This document shows, in pieces, positions 1-9,046 of a stretch of 20,687 nt of DNA. Both the position numbers and the translations under genes were made by a program. A model generated the notes under the pieces. That model made no database searches, had not been told where the DNA came from, and saw nothing but the letters and a program-made list of their open reading frames with translations. The stretch spans positions 3,313-23,999 of the forward strand of contig DDTZ01000139.1 of assembly GCA_002344565.1 (NCBI GenBank), given 5' to 3'. Position 1 is the first letter of the stretch; each line of letters opens with the position of its first letter. Source of the DNA: Bdellovibrionaceae bacterium UBA2351 (GTDB lineage: Bacteria; Bdellovibrionota; Bdellovibrionia; Bdellovibrionales; Bdellovibrionaceae).

Positions 1-1311
1 TTTGAGTGGAAAGAAGTCCTAGGCGCAGATAAGTATTCATTGAAAATCAAAGATGCGGACTCTAATACCGAAATTTTAGAACAGGTTATTAGCGATTTTA
101 AAGTCGTAGTCACCCTACCCGTTGGAAAAAAATATGTTTGGTCCATGACAGCACTAGATAGCGGTAACTTAAACAGTGAGGCTGAAACCGTTGGCGAAAT
201 TACGGTTATTGGAAAAAAGCTCGATAAACCCGTGATTGTGACTCCCGAAAATCAATTTGTTCGAGACGTATCTTGGAATCAAGATCCATTAGCGCAAACC
301 TATGCAGTTGAACTTCAAAAGTACCAGCCTGCCAGCAAGAAATGGCAGAAAGTCGTACAGGACAGCCAATTCGTGGGCAATAAAATTGTGATCGACTCAA
401 AATGGCCTGGTGGCAACTACCGTGTAATTGTACAAAGCACAGGTAAACTGCGACCGGCTTCTGATAAATCGGTTTTGGCATTTAAAGTTAAAAATGGAGA
501 TCGCTCGCCCAGCGCCGAATACACATATGTGTTACGTAAATCCATTGATCGCATTAACGGCTGGTACGGAATCGCAAGCTGGTTTGTTTCCATGATTAAC
601 TACTCGTCATCCTATAAAGGCCTAAATCCCAAATATAGTATACTTGGCGGAACCGGTCGTATCGGTACTGGCTGGTTTAAAGAAGGCAACCCTTGGGGAT
701 TTTCAGGTACTCTGGATATCAGCGGTTTCTTAAAAGGCGACTCGGAAAAAGGTGCGTTTATCTATAACTCACTTTATCTAAACAGCATTTACCGTAAAAC
801 AGTTCGTGATACCGACGAGTTCCGAGTCCGTTCAGGAATTTTCTACAAAGAAATTCCGCAAACATTAGCAGATATAAATGAAATCTCGTCTTATTTTAAT
901 TCAAACAACCGTTCATTGAACGGCTTCAAAGGCACAAGCAATCAAAACATTTCGATGCTCGGCCCGCATTTCGGCTTAGAATATTGGTTTTCACTAACTC
1001 CAAAATTGGGATTACAAGTAAACACGAATTGGTATTACTCTATGTCCGCGGTAAAGCTTCCAAACAACGGGACAGGATTCGTACCGACACTTTCTGATGA
1101 ATATGGTATATTAGGAAGTTATAAAATCAGTCAAAAATTCACAGGACTATTGGGCCTGACGTATAGAAAAGACCAAGTAAAATACAAGGACGAAAGCACA
1201 ACAAATTCATTCAATCTGCCTTCGGCCAACGCCGAATACAGTAGTAATGTGAATGTCGACACCAGTGTTAACGGATTCTATTTTAGTTTATTTGCGGAGT
1301 ATCAATTTTAA
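1..1311 (+). CDS. Outer-membrane beta-barrel protein with fibronectin-like modules (5' partial)
   Basis: The reading frame is open from the first base, so the start lies left of the window; 436 residues are visible. The fragment begins inside a module reading FEWKEVLGADKYSLKI. A second module of the same style (VSWNQDPLAQTYAVELQ) lies at about residues 88-104 of the fragment, so there are at least two fibronectin-III-like or Ig-like units. From about residue 184 the sequence becomes alternating aromatic/polar strands and ends in EYQF, with a terminal Phe as expected for BamA-inserted barrels. Modules of this type often follow a FecR domain in large surface proteins, but no FecR domain is visible here. 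The stop is 9 nt before the cyclase start, with AGGA in the gap, so the two are very likely cotranscribed. The exact function is unknown; the outer-membrane location is fairly secure. Confidence 0.8.
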   Translation, partial: FEWKEVLGADKYSLKIKDADSNTEILEQVISDFKVVVTLPVGKKYVWSMTALDSGNLNSEAETVGEITVIGKKLDKPVIVTPENQFVRDVSWNQDPLAQTYAVELQKYQPASKKWQKVVQDSQFVGNKIVIDSKWPGGNYRVIVQSTGKLRPASDKSVLAFKVKNGDRSPSAEYTYVLRKSIDRINGWYGIASWFVSMINYSSSYKGLNPKYSILGGTGRIGTGWFKEGNPWGFSGTLDISGFLKGDSEKGAFIYNSLYLNSIYRKTVRDTDEFRVRSGIFYKEIPQTLADINEISSYFNSNNRSLNGFKGTSNQNISMLGPHFGLEYWFSLTPKLGLQVNTNWYYSMSAVKLPNNGTGFVPTLSDEYGILGSYKISQKFTGLLGLTYRKDQVKYKDESTTNSFNLPSANAEYSSNVNVDTSVNGFYFSLFAEYQF

Positions 1312-1320
1312 AGGATTATT

Positions 1321-3135
1321 ATGAGAATACCCATTTCAATTAAACTTATCGTTATCACAGTAATCCTCCTAATCGGTGTCACGATCCCTGTCAGCATGGA
1401 AACGTCAAAACTGACTAGTGGCAAACTAGTTGAGTTCCAACAAGATAACAATTTAGCCTTAGCGATGAGTAAGGCGCGCGAGTTAAATCAGTTATTTAAT
1501 AATTTAAAAGATAAGGTTTCTCTAAACGGTCGCTTATTGCAAAGCTGGAAAGAAACAAATCCTTCAGATTTGAACTACCAAAAAGAGTTCGAATCGAATT
1601 TTAATTTGGATAGCGCTCTAGTTGGCATTGAAGTATTCAAATATGAAAGCTCTGGAGAAATTTCTATCGGCAGCAGCTATAAAAAACCATTCGATACCCG
1701 CATCGCTGAATATCGAAAACGTTCTCCATTGGATCGTAGCGAAGTCAAAGAAGGAAATTTTGTCATTTTGAATAGCTCTATAGAACGCTGGGACCCCATT
1801 ATTACAATTGCGTTACCTTTAATCAAAATTAACAAGACGATTACCCATTACGTTGTAGCCGATATCGATTTATCGTTGATTCAAAAAACGATGTCCGACA
1901 ACGGTCTGAATTTGTTCTTTATGACGGACAAAGACGGAATCGTAATGGGACATCGAGATGAAACTCTAGCGACCAAAAAACAGAACTTTTCTGGCAATGA
2001 AATTGTGAGACTAGCAATCCAAAGCCAAATGGCTTCGGGGATGAAGTACCTTCCAGAAAACGGTAGTCAAAAGGCTATGTATGCCGCCTATGCCAAAACT
2101 ACATTCGGACCTATTGTTTTTTCTCAAGTGGAAGAAGAACAAATTTTAGTTGTAACCAAAGAGCTTAAAAACAATATTATCCAAATCGTAGGTTACTTTC
2201 TATCGGTTGCCCTATTTTTAGTTTTTGTTTTCTCAATGACCCTCACCTCGCCTCTTGAAACTCTTACGGGTTTAATTCACTTAGTTTCTAAAGGTAACTT
2301 TGATGTAAATGCCTCTCAACAAGTTAAGTCACTATTTAAAGACGAAGTTAAAGAACTGGCGACAGCATTTGATTCCATGACGGAAGGTCTAAAAGAACGT
2401 GATAAGGTAAAAAATCTTTTCAATAAGTTCCACGGATCTAGCGTGACAGAAGACTTGATGAAAAAAGATGTCAGCATCGGTGGTCAAACAAAAGAAGTGA
2501 TCGTATTCTTCAGTGACATCCGTGGCTTCACCGCGTTCTCAGAAAAACGTAAACCCGAAGAAGTCGTTAGTATGTTGAATGAATACTTTGCTGTAATGGT
2601 GAAAATCATCAATGCGAATGGCGGTATCGTTGATAAGTTTATTGGTGATGCCATCATGGCGGTTTGGGGTGTTCCTAAATCTACAAAGAAAGATGCCAAC
2701 AACGCCGTCAAAGCGTGCCTTGAAATGCGCCGTGCCCTGGCCGACCTAAATGAAAAACGTATGAGTCGCAAAGAGCCTCCTATCCAAATCGGTATGGGGC
2801 TTCACGCCGGAACTGCAATTTCGGGAACGATCGGGTCGGATGAACGTATGGAGTATACAATTATCGGTAACACGGTCAACACAGGATCACGTATTGAATC
2901 CTCCACAAAGGCATTTGGATCAGACCTTCTTGTCAGTGACACTGTCCTTGAAAAAGTGGGCGATTCATTCCTGACTGAGTATGCCGGATCTGCAGAAGTC
3001 AAAGGCCGTTCAGAACCACTCAAACTACATAAAGTGCGTGGGTTCAAGAAAGCGGATGGCGAATATGAAATCGTTGTTACGCCTTATTCTGACTACGAAG
3101 CCGAAGCAGCAGATAAAGTCAAAATCGCATCTTAG
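1321..3135 (+). CDS. Membrane-bound class III adenylate/guanylate cyclase with periplasmic sensor and HAMP
   Basis: This 604-residue protein probably makes cAMP from ATP at the inner membrane in response to a periplasmic signal. TM1 is at about residues 7-24. A Cache-like periplasmic region follows, with a PAS-style strand pattern around FFMTDKDGIVMGHRDE. TM2 is at about 286-307, a HAMP-like linker at 308-362, and the cyclase domain at about 393-575. The catalytic set is complete: metal-binding D399 (FSDIRGF) and D443 (FIGDAIMA), K439 and T513 in the purine-recognition positions (typical of adenylate cyclases), and N520 and R524 (TVNTGSRIE) for the transition state. AGGA lies 5 nt upstream of the ATG. 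The upstream barrel gene suggests an envelope-sensing pair. Its stop is 2 nt from the convergent DUF3299 gene. Substrate preference for ATP is inferred from the Lys/Thr pair. Confidence 0.92.
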   Translation: MRIPISIKLIVITVILLIGVTIPVSMETSKLTSGKLVEFQQDNNLALAMSKARELNQLFNNLKDKVSLNGRLLQSWKETNPSDLNYQKEFESNFNLDSALVGIEVFKYESSGEISIGSSYKKPFDTRIAEYRKRSPLDRSEVKEGNFVILNSSIERWDPIITIALPLIKINKTITHYVVADIDLSLIQKTMSDNGLNLFFMTDKDGIVMGHRDETLATKKQNFSGNEIVRLAIQSQMASGMKYLPENGSQKAMYAAYAKTTFGPIVFSQVEEEQILVVTKELKNNIIQIVGYFLSVALFLVFVFSMTLTSPLETLTGLIHLVSKGNFDVNASQQVKSLFKDEVKELATAFDSMTEGLKERDKVKNLFNKFHGSSVTEDLMKKDVSIGGQTKEVIVFFSDIRGFTAFSEKRKPEEVVSMLNEYFAVMVKIINANGGIVDKFIGDAIMAVWGVPKSTKKDANNAVKACLEMRRALADLNEKRMSRKEPPIQIGMGLHAGTAISGTIGSDERMEYTIIGNTVNTGSRIESSTKAFGSDLLVSDTVLEKVGDSFLTEYAGSAEVKGRSEPLKLHKVRGFKKADGEYEIVVTPYSDYEAEAADKVKIAS

Positions 3136-3137
3136 AT

Positions 3138-3653
3138 CTATTTATAATTTTCGACTAGCTCACCAATCAGCTCAAAGCTGGCATCGCCATACATTGATTT
3201 TTTAGTAACCATATTTAATTGGCCATGTACCCAAATTGGACCATAAGGAACCTCGGCCTTTTTACCCGACTTCATTTTAACATAAACCATTTGATTTGGC
3301 GGAGGTGCGGGTACGTGGATGCAAGCCTGTGGCGTCGGAACCAGCAAAAACTCGGTCACCTCTTTTTGAGAGTCCTCCAACGGAACCATAAATCCAGGGA
3401 TTTTAACTTGAGCGCCATTGAATTTACTAAGCGTATCGGGCGCCTTACCCGTGATATAATCCATCTCCCCTAGCACACGCCAGTCGACTTCGGCCCCATT
3501 AGCAGAGAATTGGTTCTTTTTAATAAAGAACACCAGCAAACTTCCTAAAACGAAGGCAAATACACAACCGCTGATGATATACCAAATGTTCGATTTATTA
3601 ATCATATCCAACGGTGATACCCCATTATTTCGTCCGCGTCGAACAAAAATCAT
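3138..3653 (-). CDS. DUF3299 family membrane-anchored protein
   Basis: The C-terminal half carries the hallmark of the DUF3299 family: IPGFMVPLE, then VTEFLLVP, then ACIHVPAPPPNQ and a terminal beta-rich segment (IWVHGQLNMV). The biochemical role of this family is not established. One hydrophobic segment (about IWYIISGCVFAFVLGSLLVFF) near the N-terminus anchors it in the inner membrane with the domain outside. The start is uncertain. The ATG at 3653 gives 171 residues with RRGR before the membrane helix, which fits positive-inside topology. The ATG at 3605 (155 residues) would leave more room for promoters opposite hisS. A longer frame from 3713 would run into the hisS coding region. No candidate start has a good ribosome binding site. 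The gene converges on the cyclase with a 2-nt gap. Confidence 0.8.
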   Translation of the reverse strand: MIFVRRGRNNGVSPLDMINKSNIWYIISGCVFAFVLGSLLVFFIKKNQFSANGAEVDWRVLGEMDYITGKAPDTLSKFNGAQVKIPGFMVPLEDSQKEVTEFLLVPTPQACIHVPAPPPNQMVYVKMKSGKKAEVPYGPIWVHGQLNMVTKKSMYGDASFELIGELVENYK

Positions 3654-3662
3654 TTTGATAAG

Positions 3663-4925
3663 TTGAGTAAATCTAATAAACTCGGGCTTATGCAAAGAGT
3701 ACGCGGAACCCAAGATTGGTTAGAGCAAGAAAGCAGTTATTTTAGAAACATGGAACGTGCGTTTTATGATAAAGCACAGAGATTTGGCTTTGGCGAAATC
3801 AGAACTCCTATTTTTGAACATTCCGAGGTTTTTCATCGCACCTTAGGTGAAACATCAGACGTCGTAAGCAAAGAAACGTATACATTTAAAGATCGATCGG
3901 ACGAATCACTGACTCTGCGCCCAGAAGGAACAGCAGGGATTGCCCGCGCATTTATTTCAGAAGGTTTAGCTCAAAAAATACCTTTGAAGCTCTATTACTG
4001 TGGCCCTATGTTCCGCTACGAACGCCCGCAAAAAGGTCGCCTGCGCCAATTTCACCAAATCGGCGTCGAAGTTTTAGGTATTGAATCATATCTAATGGAC
4101 ATCGAATGTCTGCAATTGGGTTTCGAGTTATTAAAATCTATTGGCATCGAAAAAAAGTGTAACCTATTGCTAAACACATTGGGGGACGTGGATTCCCGCG
4201 CGCAATATCGTACTACATTAGTGGCCTACTATGAAAAATATAAAAATGATCTGTCAGCGGATTCAAAAGTTCGCCTTGAACGCAATCCACTACGAATTTT
4301 AGACTCCAAAGACGAAGGTGATAAAAAAATCAACTCCACTGCACCAAAATTAGAAGGCTCGCTGAACGATGCATCTAAAGCCTACTTTGATTCTTTAATC
4401 AATGGATTGACGGCTCTGGGTATTCAATTTGAAAAATCGTCGCAGCTCGTTCGCGGTCTTGACTATTATACGCATACAGTTTTTGAGTTTGTTACTACAG
4501 AGCTGGGAGCACAAGGCACAGTACTTGCCGGAGGACGCTACGACGGCTTAATCGAAACTATGGGTGGACCTAGAACTCCTGGCGTGGGATGGGCCGCTGG
4601 TGTTGAACGATTGGTCGAGCTTGCTGATAAATCATTTTTAACCGACGATTTAAAACTGATAGCTTTAGTTCCCGCAGACGAGGTCGGTGAAATCGAGTCA
4701 CTTAGATTGGCTAGCCAACTAAGATCAGAAACAAGATATAAAGTCGAAGTTATTTATGGCGGCAACGTTGGCAAGAAAATGAAAAAGGCCTCAAACAAAA
4801 ATGCGGCTTACTCGATCATTGTAGGTTCACAAGAAGCTGAAAAGAAAGAATTTGGCTTAAAAAATATGGCAACAGGTGAACAGGTAATGCTGCCAATAGC
4901 GGATCTACTCACAAAGCTAAGATAA
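3663..4925 (+). CDS. hisS: Histidyl-tRNA synthetase
   Basis: This cytoplasmic class II aminoacyl-tRNA synthetase charges tRNA-His. At 420 residues it has the usual length. Visible signatures are motif 2 (MFRYERPQKGRLRQFHQIGVEVLG region, about residues 116-139), the histidine-specific HisA box LVRGLDYYTHT (262-272), the HisB box GGRYDGL (290-296) and motif 3 (GVGWAAGVERL, 307-317). An anticodon-binding domain follows from about residue 330. The start is either the TTG at 3663 or the ATG at 3690. The ATG gives MQRVRGTQDW, which also matches the family N-terminus. Neither has a convincing Shine-Dalgarno sequence. It is divergent from the DUF3299 gene and its promoter must overlap that gene's 5' end. 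No terminator for this strand is apparent downstream. Confidence 0.96.
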   Translation: MSKSNKLGLMQRVRGTQDWLEQESSYFRNMERAFYDKAQRFGFGEIRTPIFEHSEVFHRTLGETSDVVSKETYTFKDRSDESLTLRPEGTAGIARAFISEGLAQKIPLKLYYCGPMFRYERPQKGRLRQFHQIGVEVLGIESYLMDIECLQLGFELLKSIGIEKKCNLLLNTLGDVDSRAQYRTTLVAYYEKYKNDLSADSKVRLERNPLRILDSKDEGDKKINSTAPKLEGSLNDASKAYFDSLINGLTALGIQFEKSSQLVRGLDYYTHTVFEFVTTELGAQGTVLAGGRYDGLIETMGGPRTPGVGWAAGVERLVELADKSFLTDDLKLIALVPADEVGEIESLRLASQLRSETRYKVEVIYGGNVGKKMKKASNKNAAYSIIVGSQEAEKKEFGLKNMATGEQVMLPIADLLTKLR

Positions 4926-4960
4926 AAAAATTAAAAACGGCACGAAAACGTCCCGTAACA
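4926..4960 (-). terminator. Rho-independent terminator of the ADA-like/UDG-like operon
   Basis: An 8-bp stem with one C-C mismatch (4937-4944 with 4949-4956) and an AAAA/TTTT loop lies 34 nt beyond the minus-strand stop codon. On the minus strand it is followed by a T-rich run (complement of 4924-4936). On the plus strand it is followed by A-rich sequence, so it should not stop hisS transcription. Confidence 0.65.
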
Positions 4961-4989
4961 AAAACCAAACTGCCGTCAACTGTTCCCGC

Positions 4990-6411
4990 CTATCGATAGA
5001 CAGATAGGCACTGCAATTGACGACCAAAGCGATTATAGTTTTGGTTTTTGTAAATCGGTTGATCTGAATACTGTTTTAAATAGTGAGTGGCTTTCTCAGA
5101 CAAACCACCTATCTGCAATCGAACCATAGCGGAATCAAAGTAAGCAACTTTACCAAAGATACCTAAACCGTCAGTTCCTAAGCGGACTTTGAATCCCGCG
5201 TCAATCAGGCTATTAATGATACCGGCGATTTTTTCGGGAGAGGCTTTTTTCAAATTAATATTGGAATCTAAATTAGCTTCAAACACGAAACGATCTTTGA
5301 TTTCTGATAGCTCTTCAAAACGCTTAATATCTTGCGGACGTATAGCGTTTACATGACCCACTCGAATAAGTGGAGGAACAGCAGCGATACCTTTTTTAGC
5401 AATTTGATCTTTAAGAGCATTAAAAAATATATCGTAAAACTCGCCGTCACCAGTGCTTTCATACATGTGAATCTTTAATTGACCAGGGGCAATCGGGTTA
5501 GCTAAGGTATCCATGATAATTTTAAAGCGATCAAACAAGTTGGCTTCGATAGGGTCTTCCAAATCCATATATTTTTTAGATCCCTCAACTATGCTGCCCG
5601 TAATATCCATTCCTGAAATCTGTCCTTGCCTCAGTAACTCACTAAACTTAGTCATACTATCATTAAACATAGAGTGGGCGTCTTCTAGTTTAGGATCAAA
5701 CTTTTGAACTTGTGCGCGTGTAACGCCGCCAATCCATTCCAACTGAGATCCCGCTCTGTCAAATTCGTTGCGAATTTCTGCCATTACTTTGGCATTCTCT
5801 GGCTTAAAAAATTCATGAAAAGCATTGGCCGTAATGCTAACAACTGTGCGGTGCTCAACGAGAGTGCGCTGTAAAAAGTGCCTAAATAGATGGACGGCTC
5901 CATCTTTGGTTTCCATTAACATATCTTGAGCATATAAGCGAAAATCCCAGCCCATTGACATATAGGACCAATCGCCACGATTAGCCTCGTTCAAACGTGT
6001 GTACTCAAAACAAGATTTCATCACTTCGTTATTAGATACGCCAGTGAAACCTTTTGATTTTAAAGACACGCGCACTAACCCGGCCATTTCACGAAAAGTC
6101 ATCGGTTTTATTTTTTCAGCTAATAACGGATCCGTAACCAGCGTATCTGCACCAACAATACCTATGCGGTCTTTCATATCCGCCACTACATCTTGACCAA
6201 AAATTTCGCCAATAGATTTTACGGGATCTTCACTGAGCTTTTCTAATTTGATTCGACCGATATCATTGCCAAGCTGTTTGAAGGCATAAACATAGTCCTC
6301 ATAACCTGGGACAGTTGATATATGTTCGTGGTGAATTTTAGCAAAACCTACCGATGCCAATACGGTGACTAGGACAATCCATTTCAAATTTACTAAATTA
6401 AATTTTTTCAC
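4990..6411 (-). CDS. Exported adenosine-deaminase-like amidohydrolase
   Basis: The 473-residue protein begins with a Sec signal peptide (cleavage likely after A24, VGFA). The rest aligns by eye with the metal-dependent adenosine deaminase family. HHEH at 27-30 matches the N-terminal HxH metal site. GMDITGSI (268-275) matches GxDLxG. KIHMYE (313-318) matches the HAGE box with H315 and E318. VGHVNAI (351-357) supplies H353, DSNINL (382-387) matches the TSN segment, and LGTDGLGIFG (411-420) supplies D414; the usual second Asp of TDDP is Gly. Substrate is unproven, but adenosine or deoxyadenosine in the periplasm is the natural guess. The start is GTG at 6411 with AAGGA 8 nt upstream. It lies 22 nt after the UDG-like gene, so it is the second gene of an operon. 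It ends in QCLSVYR, a tail shared with neighbours. Confidence 0.8.
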   Translation of the reverse strand: MKKFNLVNLKWIVLVTVLASVGFAKIHHEHISTVPGYEDYVYAFKQLGNDIGRIKLEKLSEDPVKSIGEIFGQDVVADMKDRIGIVGADTLVTDPLLAEKIKPMTFREMAGLVRVSLKSKGFTGVSNNEVMKSCFEYTRLNEANRGDWSYMSMGWDFRLYAQDMLMETKDGAVHLFRHFLQRTLVEHRTVVSITANAFHEFFKPENAKVMAEIRNEFDRAGSQLEWIGGVTRAQVQKFDPKLEDAHSMFNDSMTKFSELLRQGQISGMDITGSIVEGSKKYMDLEDPIEANLFDRFKIIMDTLANPIAPGQLKIHMYESTGDGEFYDIFFNALKDQIAKKGIAAVPPLIRVGHVNAIRPQDIKRFEELSEIKDRFVFEANLDSNINLKKASPEKIAGIINSLIDAGFKVRLGTDGLGIFGKVAYFDSAMVRLQIGGLSEKATHYLKQYSDQPIYKNQNYNRFGRQLQCLSVYR

Positions 6412-6433
6412 AGGATTGTCCTTTTAAGGAAAA

Positions 6434-9046
6434 CTATTTAGCTTTGCTAGAGTAGAACTGTATGCACATAAACTTCGAATGTTGTGCCGACGACACAGAC
6501 ACCATAGATTCACGTGTAGGCTTGTTTTTAACTTTCGCAATTAAATCACCCACTTTTTCTTCAACTGCACGTTTCATACGGGCTACGCGTTCAAAGAAGT
6601 TAGAGAATGATTCACTACCGATTTTTAGACCGGCTTCTTCCATGTCTTTACGCAATTTATCGATAGATGCTTGCTCACGAGCTGTGATATGAACTTTTTG
6701 TTCCACAACCCAGTCTGGTGTTACGATCGCTTTTACCTTACCTGACGCTTTACCTGAAGCATCGATAACTAAATCACCGCTCGTACCTTCCCAACTACGC
6801 GACCACCAAGTTAAGTGACCACGAGGAATGTCTTTCATTTTCGCAGAAATGCGAGATTTGCTAAATGACTTATCCAATGCTTTCACTGCTGCACCCGCTT
6901 CAACTATACCAGAATCCGCGAGCATGCCATCACGGTTAATGTCGATAACCGTCAAATCAGTGCGTTTAAGTTTTTTCAAAATACGCTGCATTTCTTTCTG
7001 AGCAATTGGACCATCCGCCATAACGAATTCAAGATTTTTGTTTTTCAAAGCCTCTTTTATCGCCGCTTCACGATAACCCTCTGTATGTTTACGGATATGT
7101 TCCCACTCTTCCGCTGTCGCGTTATCCATACCTACTGGAGCCGTTTTAATAACTAGGTAGTCTTTACCGATGCCAAGGTCGCTCATTAATCCATTCAAAT
7201 ACTGACCACGAGCACCTGTTAATGCGCGTGCTGTGTTCCAGTCGTCGATACCATGAGGATCGGCCATGATTAACACACGTGAATCAGAGAAACTTCCACG
7301 GTGCATACCAAAGAAACCAGTATCAGGTACTGTTTTTGAGTAGTATGCATTGATTCCATAGAAATCGAACGTAACATCGTTACCACGATTATCTGTTTTT
7401 CTTTCGATACCGGGTTTCAAAGCAAAAATTTGTTCTCGAGACGCTTCAAGCGCTGTCATAATAGCCTTAGCGACCTCTTCACCCGGACCACGATCGAAAT
7501 CATAACGTTGAGCTTCGTTACGTGGGCGCACACTCCACAAGTCATCAGCATTTGGGAATTCAGATGGACGCGAACGCTCCATGTTTGCCAAGGCTTGACG
7601 GTTGAAATCAACTTTTTGACGTGAACCGATGATGATCGCTTGTGGATTTAGACGAATCGCATCTGCAGAGGAAGCACGACGATCTGTTGGCGCACCAAAC
7701 TCAAAGAATCCAGCACGGATATCCGCACGACCATATTTATAAGTGTCACCTTCATGCCATTGATTGCGACGTAACTTACCTTCGTTATCCACATCTGGCT
7801 GAATCTTCCAACCTGACGATTTAAGTGGTTCCAACACTGAAAATGCTTTTTTCAAAGTCAAAGCAGCTTGGTCTGGTTTCATTTGGCTTAATGCTGTTGG
7901 ATGTGGTGACTCTACGAATGCGATATCGCGATCGATAACTTGATCTTTAAAATATAGTAGTTTCAACCCCTTTAACGAGTTTGTTTGTTTCCCATTGATT
8001 TTTACTTTAGTTAAATCGTAACCGCCCGCTTGGGCTGCGTTCATCATACCTGAACCGTTAACGCCACCTTTTGTGAATACCATTTTATCGATAGCGTGTT
8101 GACCCGCTTCTTTTGCCAATTGAAGAGCGTAAATCTGATCAACCATTTTCTTTTTATCTTTAATATCTGTTTTACTGTAATCTAAACGGCGAGGTTTACG
8201 ACCCTCTTTTTCCGCTTTTTCATTTTCTAAAATTTGATAAATATCTTTTCCGTCTTTATCTACTGGAACCGCGAATTCGGCGTTACCGCCCGCATTAACA
8301 AGACGAGTTTCTGGAACTTCCAAGCGTTTTAAATCTTCCTCAGATGTCTTAGTTGGAACTTCAGCCCCACGAGCAATTAGGAATTGTGCGAAGGCATGTT
8401 TAGCGGCATCCCCAAACATTGCGATCATACCAAGGCTTTCTGGGTTGTTCATGATAACCCACTCAAAGTACCTTTCACGCTGGATTCTGATTTCAGAATC
8501 ATTATCGTTAGCTAGCATCCAAAGTTCATTATCGATGTACTTATTAGATGTGATTGATTTTGAACCATCTTCGTTTGTTTTAACAAATATATGATCGAAT
8601 GCACCGAACTGTCCCTTGATAGTAGATAAGAACGCATTCGACGTTGCCACGCCTTGATCAACACCAAAGAAGTTAGCGATATCTTGAACACGACCACCAA
8701 ATCCAGACGTTCCCGGCTGTTTAGAGGCTTCCGCGATATGAGTCGCATCCTGTCCCCAGAAAAAAATCTTAACTGAGTTAGGTTCAAAATAAGAACGCGT
8801 CATCATTAGACCGAAAATGTATCTAAACTTTTGATCTTCCATCAATTCTTCAGAAAAGGCGCGATAATAGGGCTGTTCAGCAAAAATATCGGCTAACATT
8901 CTACCCATCGGCGTACTTACGTCAGGACCTGCATTATATTCATATATATGGGCTCCTTTAACGAAGGTTTTAGCTTGAACAAACGACGGGGCTAGGGCAT
9001 TCGAAATCAAGGCCAGCGAAAGCGCTAATCTAATGTACATTTTCAT
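6434..9046 (-). CDS. Exported protein with two uracil-DNA-glycosylase-like domains
   Basis: This 870-residue protein has a Sec signal peptide (cleavage likely after SFVQA, residue 25). I place the start at the ATG at 9046 because GGAG sits 6 nt upstream; an upstream ATG at 9058 overlaps that GGAG. Domain 1 (about 90-400) shows UDG-superfamily landmarks: GQDATH (98-103, Asp100 equivalent to the catalytic Asp of GQDPYH), FGGR (116-119), an Asn-containing TSNAF strand (135-139), MFGDAAKHAF, and after a charged insert of about 110 residues, SPHPTALS with H382 matching the HPSPLS box. Domain 2 (about 555-760) reads like family 4: VLIMADPHGIDDW, then TARALTGARGQYLNGLM, then EFVMADGPIAQ, with RGHLTWW as a possible degenerate His motif. 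It lacks obvious Fe-S cysteines. Catalysis on DNA is not shown. First gene of a two-gene operon; it ends with CIQFYSSKAK. Confidence 0.75.
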   Translation of the reverse strand: MKMYIRLALSLALISNALAPSFVQAKTFVKGAHIYEYNAGPDVSTPMGRMLADIFAEQPYYRAFSEELMEDQKFRYIFGLMMTRSYFEPNSVKIFFWGQDATHIAEASKQPGTSGFGGRVQDIANFFGVDQGVATSNAFLSTIKGQFGAFDHIFVKTNEDGSKSITSNKYIDNELWMLANDNDSEIRIQRERYFEWVIMNNPESLGMIAMFGDAAKHAFAQFLIARGAEVPTKTSEEDLKRLEVPETRLVNAGGNAEFAVPVDKDGKDIYQILENEKAEKEGRKPRRLDYSKTDIKDKKKMVDQIYALQLAKEAGQHAIDKMVFTKGGVNGSGMMNAAQAGGYDLTKVKINGKQTNSLKGLKLLYFKDQVIDRDIAFVESPHPTALSQMKPDQAALTLKKAFSVLEPLKSSGWKIQPDVDNEGKLRRNQWHEGDTYKYGRADIRAGFFEFGAPTDRRASSADAIRLNPQAIIIGSRQKVDFNRQALANMERSRPSEFPNADDLWSVRPRNEAQRYDFDRGPGEEVAKAIMTALEASREQIFALKPGIERKTDNRGNDVTFDFYGINAYYSKTVPDTGFFGMHRGSFSDSRVLIMADPHGIDDWNTARALTGARGQYLNGLMSDLGIGKDYLVIKTAPVGMDNATAEEWEHIRKHTEGYREAAIKEALKNKNLEFVMADGPIAQKEMQRILKKLKRTDLTVIDINRDGMLADSGIVEAGAAVKALDKSFSKSRISAKMKDIPRGHLTWWSRSWEGTSGDLVIDASGKASGKVKAIVTPDWVVEQKVHITAREQASIDKLRKDMEEAGLKIGSESFSNFFERVARMKRAVEEKVGDLIAKVKNKPTRESMVSVSSAQHSKFMCIQFYSSKAK

